A DNA stretch of 9,370 nucleotides from Promethearchaeota archaeon (GTDB lineage Archaea; Asgardarchaeota; Lokiarchaeia; Sigynarchaeales; SOKP01). Made by a program: the position numbers and the translations under genes. The DNA lies in assembly GCA_030620005.1 (NCBI GenBank), contig JAUXAJ010000213.1:1-9370 (forward strand). Direction: 5' to 3'. The notes below the pieces were generated by a model, which worked only from the letters and a program-made list of their open reading frames with translations, was not told the origin of the DNA and made no database searches. Below are positions 5,827 through 9,370 of this stretch, piece by piece (the stretch's first letter is position 1; every line of letters starts with the position of its first letter).

Positions 5827-6467
5827 ACGTTAAAAGTGAAAATAAATCCTCAAGGTGGGACCTAAAATACTTGTTAGACCTCGTGCAAACTAGTTTCAGG
5901 AAAGGAAACTACGAGGATGCCTTAAAAGCAGCTTTGTTCGGTTTAAACGAGGCGGTCGATCAAAGCCAAGAAGAATGGAGGGAGAGATTCGAAAGCATGC
6001 ATTCCGAGTTGAAACTGGTCTACGATACTGAGATAAAATGCAAGACGTCGATGAACGGTCAAAAAATTGGCGAACAATTTGAACGAGAAAACTCGTTAGA
6101 TGGGGACGATCTTGCCGAAGTTAAAGGAATAGAGCAGCGCGCTGCTGGGCTGCTAACGAAAGCGGGAATAACGACCGTCCAACAACTAGCCGATTCTTCG
6201 ATCGAGGAATTGTCGAGAATCAAGGGTATTGGAACCTTGACCGCGAAAAAGATGCTAGATTCGGTTTCAATTTTCTTAAATTCGGGGATGGAAACCGACT
6301 TCGAACTCAAGGACGCGATCCGTGCTAGCGAGAACGGCGCGATTGTCGAGCAAGAATCCCTACGTATCGAACGACCTGAAGAGCCGGAACTCGCTTTAGA
6401 ACCCTTCGACGACGACCCGGGATGTTTTCAAGATGTTGACGAGGATGCGAAGAATCTCGAAAGCTAG
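5820..6467 (+). CDS. Helical protein with tandem helix-hairpin-helix (HhH) domain and acidic tail
   Basis: A 215-residue protein counted from ATG 5820; TTG 5811 is in frame but less likely, because copy 1 of the upstream element is conserved only to this ATG and its alanine codon. Residues 12-85 are predicted helices with a TPR-like feel (FRKGNYEDALKAALFGLNEA), possibly a protein-binding part. Residues 98-150 form two HhH motifs, LAEVKGIEQRAAGLLTKAGI and LSRIKGIGTLTAKKML, the paired (HhH)2 form seen in RuvA, UvrC, and RNA polymerase alpha C-terminal domains; the GIG turn at 136-138 would bind the DNA backbone. Residues 160-215 are strongly acidic (FDDDPG, VDEDAK). A DNA-binding adaptor role is inferred; no catalytic motif is present. 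GC content is the highest in the window. A membrane-protein gene follows on the same strand 112 bp later. A decayed relative lies at 851-1212. Confidence 0.85.
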   Translation: MANVKSENKSSRWDLKYLLDLVQTSFRKGNYEDALKAALFGLNEAVDQSQEEWRERFESMHSELKLVYDTEIKCKTSMNGQKIGEQFERENSLDGDDLAEVKGIEQRAAGLLTKAGITTVQQLADSSIEELSRIKGIGTLTAKKMLDSVSIFLNSGMETDFELKDAIRASENGAIVEQESLRIERPEEPELALEPFDDDPGCFQDVDEDAKNLES

Positions 6468-6552
6468 CCGTAAAACGTTAAGCAGCGAAAGAGTGGCAAG
6501 TGCGGCGGGGTAGAGCAAGCGCGCGACGCACCAAGCGCTTTAACTGGAAAAT
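6468..6552 (+). other. GC-rich spacer between the HhH and membrane-protein genes
   Basis: This short spacer is much richer in G and C than the rest of the window and contains the palindrome AAGCGCTT (6534-6541). It resembles no tRNA: there is no GGTTCGAATCC-type T-arm. It may be an RNA linker in an operon or former coding sequence. Confidence 0.3.
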
Positions 6553-6565
6553 ATGGCTCGTTCCT

Positions 6566-6570
6566 GGAGG
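6566..6570 (+). promoter_or_regulatory. Shine-Dalgarno site (GGAGG) fixing the start at 6580
   Basis: GGAGG lies nine bases before ATG 6580, good spacing for translation initiation. It lies inside the longer reading frame that would start at ATG 6553, so it argues that the true start is 6580. A strong site within a transcript fits an internal operon gene. Confidence 0.6.
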
Positions 6571-6579
6571 GTTGAAAAA

Positions 6580-6792
6580 ATGGGGCTTGATACGAGGCAA
6601 GGGTTTAGGTTCGCCTATCTCGCCGGATTGATCGCTTTTTATTTCTCGCTATTTGTAGAATGGTATTTGCTAAAAATAGTGAACGCGGGCGGAGAATTAA
6701 TCGCTTCGTGGGGTTACGATTTTATCAATGGTTTCACTTATTCTCTCTCTGGTGTCCCCTCCCGATTGCTCGTAGGATTCCTTAACGACTAA
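6580..6792 (+). CDS. Small membrane protein, possibly truncated
   Basis: A 70-residue protein counted from ATG 6580, chosen for the GGAGG site nine bases upstream; ATG 6553 would add nine residues but has no such site. One clear membrane helix spans residues 11-33 (FAYLAGLIAFYFSLF and on), followed by a Trp/Tyr-containing amphipathic part (GGELIASWGYDFINGF). It reads like the first helix and loop of a larger multi-helix membrane protein. The frame ends at TAA 6790-6792, only six bases from the convergent GHKL-nuclease gene, so insertion of that AT-rich block may have cut it short. It probably shares a transcript with the HhH gene. The family is not recognised. Confidence 0.6.
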   Translation: MGLDTRQGFRFAYLAGLIAFYFSLFVEWYLLKIVNAGGELIASWGYDFINGFTYSLSGVPSRLLVGFLND

Positions 6793-6798
6793 AAATGC

Positions 6799-8769
6799 TT
6801 AGTCTATTCCCAATTTTTGGAAAAATTTTTTATGTCGTTGTTTAGCGTTTTCGATGAGTCTATCATAAGTAATTAATTCAATATATGCTTTTAGATTTGA
6901 ATAATATTTATAAAATAATCTCCCTTCTGGTGCTTCAGTCATATCCTCTTTCTTAATATGGTTTTCGAGATTTTTAGTATCATCACATAATGCATAACCA
7001 TAATATCTAGTTTTTTTACCAGTTCGTAAATTTAAATCTTTAATTTTTTTATCCTCAATTTCAATAATATAATCCTTTATCTGTTCAACTGGTTTATTGT
7101 TTATACTATTTTCTTGAGGTCTTTTGAACTCAATTATGGAAATATTTGATGCAAAATTACTTTTTTCGTCTGAACAGATAATCATAATATCTGGGCGTTG
7201 CTGATTTGTATTTCCAAATGTTTGATTGAGTCTAATATCGGATTTTGCTATAGTATGAAATGCTAATTTTTCATCAAGTATCCATAGATTATGATCCTCA
7301 TCATCAAGCTGATCTGATGTTGCTTTTCTTGGAAATATTATATCGTGAATTATATCCTCTTTTTCGTAGTTATTATCTGAAGTTAACTTTATCTTTTCTT
7401 CTAATAATTCAATAATTTTTCGACGACTAATTATATAACCAATTAAATCGTCTTTTTTCTCCTTATCTATCTTAGAAAGTATTTTATCTATTTCTTCTTT
7501 AAATCCCTTTTTACTTTTATCTTGAGTTTTTAAAATTTTTTGGTATTCTTCATTTGTTTTTATATCCAATTCTATTTTGTTCATAGCTAGAGTTTTTAAT
7601 ATTTTATCAGAACTATCATTCAATGTAATTTCCTTAAATATTTCTGCTTCTCTTTCATAAAATGTTCTTCGAAATCTCGGATTATCTTTGATAAATTCAA
7701 GTATTTGTTTCTTTTTCTTCACATTTGCTCGTTTAATATCATCTTTAAGATAATTTCTTATCTTCTTATTTGTTGCATTCTTTATACTTTCCATATGTAA
7801 GGGATATTTCTTAATAAAATAATCAAGATTTGCAGTTTCTGGAATTTCAAATTTTAATCTTGAAGGATGAACATTTATATCAAAATAATCGCTAGTTACA
7901 TAAGCACAATAGTAAAAAATTTCGTTTAAATTCTTAATATCTTCAAAAAAACGATATTTCTCTGAAAGGACATCACGATTATTGCCACAAAAAACTACTC
8001 TATTAACATTGTTATATGTATCTTTTAATTTAATATGAAATAATCTAAATTTCTGATCTGAAATTGAAAATTCTTCTTTATCAATCTCATTTTTAATATC
8101 ATCAAATTCTTGATCTAAGTCTATTTCTTTTTCCCCATCAAAGACAACTATTTTTGGAGCGTTTTGTGTAAGATAATAAGATAAACAATGTTCTAAAATC
8201 CTCTGAGCAATTTTTTCAGTTCTTTTATATGCTGTTTTTAAATCACGATATTCATTTTTAAATCCTTTTAAATATACGACTGTTTTTTTAGGTAAATTTA
8301 CATTTTCTTTATATTCAATTTGATTTATCCTATTTTCAATGCTAAATGTGAATTCTCTTCTACATTTAATTTTGTCTAAATTAAAAACGCTTGAAATTTC
8401 TACTTTATCAAAGGCTTTTAACCAATAAAAACGACCTATACCTTTTCCGCCCTTTTCTGCTTTAATAGTTGTGTTTGCTATGTGAAAGTATTCATAATTC
8501 TTCTCATCGAATCCGATTCCATCATCCTCAATTTTAAATCCATAAATAAAAGATTTTGATTCATTTCCTTCTAAATTGAGTTGTCTTCTGATTATTTCTA
8601 TAGTAATTTTTCCTCTATGATTAGCTTCTTCCTGTTCAATCGCATCAATAGAATTTATTATCGCTTCAAATAAGGGAAGTAATGCTTCTTTTCTTAAGTC
8701 GCTATCTGGCATATTATTTATTTTGCCTTTTAAATCAACGGTTAATAAGAACTCTTGTTTCTTTTCCAT
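6799..8769 (-). CDS. MutL/MORC-like GHKL ATPase fused to a PD-(D/E)xK-like nuclease, predicted defence protein
   Basis: A 656-residue protein. The N-terminus is a GHKL ATPase: N-box E35-AIIN39-SID, G1 box EDDGIGF (D83), and G2 box GGKGIGR (107-113). Around residue 300 FDINVHPSRLKFE closely matches the VDVNVHP stretch that ends the MutL transducer domain, so residues 1-310 are MutL-like. A long charged helical linker (about 320-470) follows. The C-terminus looks like a PD-(D/E)xK nuclease: EDIIHDIIFP (471-480), NLWILDEKLAFH (494-505), R525-P-D527, then IIEFKRP with E547 and K549, and Q563-I. Such ATPase-nuclease chains occur in bacterial and archaeal defence and restriction contexts, where ATP-driven N-terminal dimerisation is thought to clamp DNA; MORC proteins are eukaryotic relatives. 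Specificity here is unknown. The gene is far more AT-rich than the HhH gene and stands alone, consistent with transfer. CTATAAA at 8801-8807 is the likely TATA box. Confidence 0.88.
   Translation of the reverse strand: MEKKQEFLLTVDLKGKINNMPDSDLRKEALLPLFEAIINSIDAIEQEEANHRGKITIEIIRRQLNLEGNESKSFIYGFKIEDDGIGFDEKNYEYFHIANTTIKAEKGGKGIGRFYWLKAFDKVEISSVFNLDKIKCRREFTFSIENRINQIEYKENVNLPKKTVVYLKGFKNEYRDLKTAYKRTEKIAQRILEHCLSYYLTQNAPKIVVFDGEKEIDLDQEFDDIKNEIDKEEFSISDQKFRLFHIKLKDTYNNVNRVVFCGNNRDVLSEKYRFFEDIKNLNEIFYYCAYVTSDYFDINVHPSRLKFEIPETANLDYFIKKYPLHMESIKNATNKKIRNYLKDDIKRANVKKKKQILEFIKDNPRFRRTFYEREAEIFKEITLNDSSDKILKTLAMNKIELDIKTNEEYQKILKTQDKSKKGFKEEIDKILSKIDKEKKDDLIGYIISRRKIIELLEEKIKLTSDNNYEKEDIIHDIIFPRKATSDQLDDEDHNLWILDEKLAFHTIAKSDIRLNQTFGNTNQQRPDIMIICSDEKSNFASNISIIEFKRPQENSINNKPVEQIKDYIIEIEDKKIKDLNLRTGKKTRYYGYALCDDTKNLENHIKKEDMTEAPEGRLFYKYYSNLKAYIELITYDRLIENAKQRHKKFFQKLGID
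6812..6831 (+). terminator. Possible terminator for the HhH-membrane protein transcript
   Basis: AATTTTT and AAAAATT form a dyad with a GG centre and run directly into six T residues. It lies within the 3' coding end of the convergent gene, so coding sequence alone may explain it. Confidence 0.3.
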
Positions 8770-8800
8770 TTATTTTTCATCAATCATTTTGAAATTTAGT

Positions 8801-8807
8801 TTTATAG
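8801..8807 (-). promoter_or_regulatory. TATA box of the GHKL-nuclease gene
   Basis: Read on the minus strand, CTATAAA lies 32-38 bp before ATG 8769, which predicts a leader of about 10 bases. No Shine-Dalgarno sequence is present, as expected for a near-leaderless archaeal message. Confidence 0.5.
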
Positions 8808-8823
8808 TATGATAATAGTAGGA

Positions 8824-8867
8824 TTGATTATTAAGATTTAATATTAAGGAGTGTATTAAATAATCAA
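8824..8867. promoter_or_regulatory. Nested inverted repeats upstream of the GHKL-nuclease promoter
   Basis: TTGATTATT (8824-8832) and AATAATCAA (8859-8867) are exact 9-bp inverted repeats, and the palindrome TTAATATTAA (8838-8847) lies between them. They sit directly upstream of the TATA box and could be a regulator site, although such dyads also arise by chance in sequence this AT-rich. Confidence 0.3.
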
Positions 8868-8940
8868 GCTCAAATTGTTTATTTTAGTAAAAGTTGATAA
8901 AGTATTATTTATCTTAATTTATTTGAAGAAATTTAATATT

Positions 8941-9025
8941 CGTGCATTCAAAATGCACGAAGAGTCCTTGGACGATCGGAAGATCGTGTCGATAAATTCA
9001 AGGTCCTTTCTTTAAGCGTAAGGAA
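8941..9025 (+). ncRNA. Candidate structured RNA or structured intergenic region
   Basis: In an otherwise very AT-rich gap, GC rises and several stem-loops appear in succession: a perfect 8-bp hairpin CGTGCATT/AATGCACG (8941-8959), a hairpin ACGATC-GGAA-GATCGT (8972-8987) enclosed by an outer CCTTG/CAAGG pairing (8966-8970 with 8999-9003), and TCCTT/AAGGA (from 9004). The strand cannot be fixed, because perfect stems read equally on both. It matches no tRNA or other RNA family I can recognise. The rest of 8770-9099 holds only the promoter features of the GHKL gene and no ORF I can support. Confidence 0.35.
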
Positions 9026-9099
9026 CGCGTAAATTTCGAAATAAATCGTAAGCTTTTTTAAGATGGAGGGTTAAATATTGTCCAAGTTACCTTTTTGGT

Positions 9100-9354
9100 T
9101 TATATTATTGGTCTATCTTTACAATACCCCATGACTAATAAAATGAAGATTATAGCACACCCTAGAAGTTCAAAGGCACCAATAGGTAGAAATAAAATTG
9201 TAAGGATCATGGTAATGAGTAAACTACCCATTCCAATCCAAAATCCCCATAATAAATTTTTAAAAAGCCCAATTGTGGAAACAATTCTCATTATCGTAAA
9301 AGCCCAGAAAAGGGGTGCGAGAGATAAAGGTTGGGTTTCTAAAAGTTGTTGCAT
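9100..9354 (-). CDS. Small integral membrane protein (three predicted helices)
   Basis: An 84-residue, strongly hydrophobic protein with membrane helices at about residues 10-30, 35-56 and 59-76, a short basic loop (FKN) after the first, and a charged C-terminal end (CKDRPII). The pattern FLPIGAFELLGCAIIFILL recalls small archaeal and bacterial membrane proteins in which a Pro-x-Gly turn and a Glu lead into the last helix, but I cannot name the family. ATG 9354 is the only start seen; the frame stays open to the window edge (IPFSW upstream on the same frame), so the gene may be longer and begin outside. It is transcribed away from the window end and is followed by the structured gap at 8941-9025. 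Confidence 0.6.
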   Translation of the reverse strand: MQQLLETQPLSLAPLFWAFTIMRIVSTIGLFKNLLWGFWIGMGSLLITMILTILFLPIGAFELLGCAIIFILLVMGYCKDRPII

Positions 9355-9370
9355 TATAGGGAAACTCCAT

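Noticed and set aside
6059..6310. Minus-strand frame opposite the HhH gene
   Set aside because: Ser/Pro-rich shadow of a well-supported plus-strand HhH domain.
6500..6560. Possible tRNA in the GC-rich spacer (GGGTAGAGCA resembles a D-arm)
   Set aside because: No T-arm, anticodon stem or acceptor pairing can be completed around it.

Overview
The window looks archaeal. The evidence is AT-rich TATA-like boxes about 30 bp upstream of starts with very short or no leaders (TTTATATA before 5820, CTATAAA before 8769), few Shine-Dalgarno sites, small C2H2 and CxxC zinc fingers in an intracellular nuclease, and a stand-alone CheY-type receiver. An Asgard or other euryarchaeote-like lineage would fit, but I cannot place it from sequence alone. 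No rRNA, tRNA or CRISPR array was seen.

Layout. Positions 1-279 hold the 3' end of an unidentified plus-strand gene. Positions 411-702 are the first copy of a ~292-bp non-coding element. It is followed by a decayed relative (851-1212) of the gene that follows the second copy. On the minus strand, 1109-2812 encodes a large zinc-finger protein with a DEDD-type (RNase_H_2-like) 3'-5' exonuclease domain. Positions 2865-5016 form a strikingly AT-rich island: a truncated ORF (2865-3074), a translationally coupled pair of predicted RNases (PIN-like 3741-4763, then HEPN 3145-3744), and a frameshifted N-terminal stub of an OLD/RecF-like AAA ATPase (4820-5016, plus strand). A single-domain response regulator follows (5031-5450, minus).

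Positions 5534-5826 are the second copy of the element. Here it leads into an intact gene (5820-6467) for a helical protein with a tandem helix-hairpin-helix domain, followed by a small membrane protein gene (6580-6792) that may be in the same operon. A second AT-rich block, 6799-8769 on the minus strand, encodes a MutL/MORC-like GHKL ATPase fused to a PD-(D/E)xK-like nuclease domain, a defence-type architecture. A non-coding stretch with several stem-loops (8941-9025) and a small three-helix membrane protein (9100-9354, minus) close the window.

The picture is of a native backbone of moderate GC (exonuclease, HhH protein, small membrane proteins, receiver) interrupted by AT-rich immigrant genes of nucleic-acid-directed defence type, both intact (PIN-HEPN, GHKL-nuclease) and decayed (OLD ATPase stub, truncated 69-codon ORF). 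The two things most worth following up are the duplicated, apparently structured 292-bp element with its ~54-nt internal periodicity, and the compact PIN-HEPN two-RNase operon.
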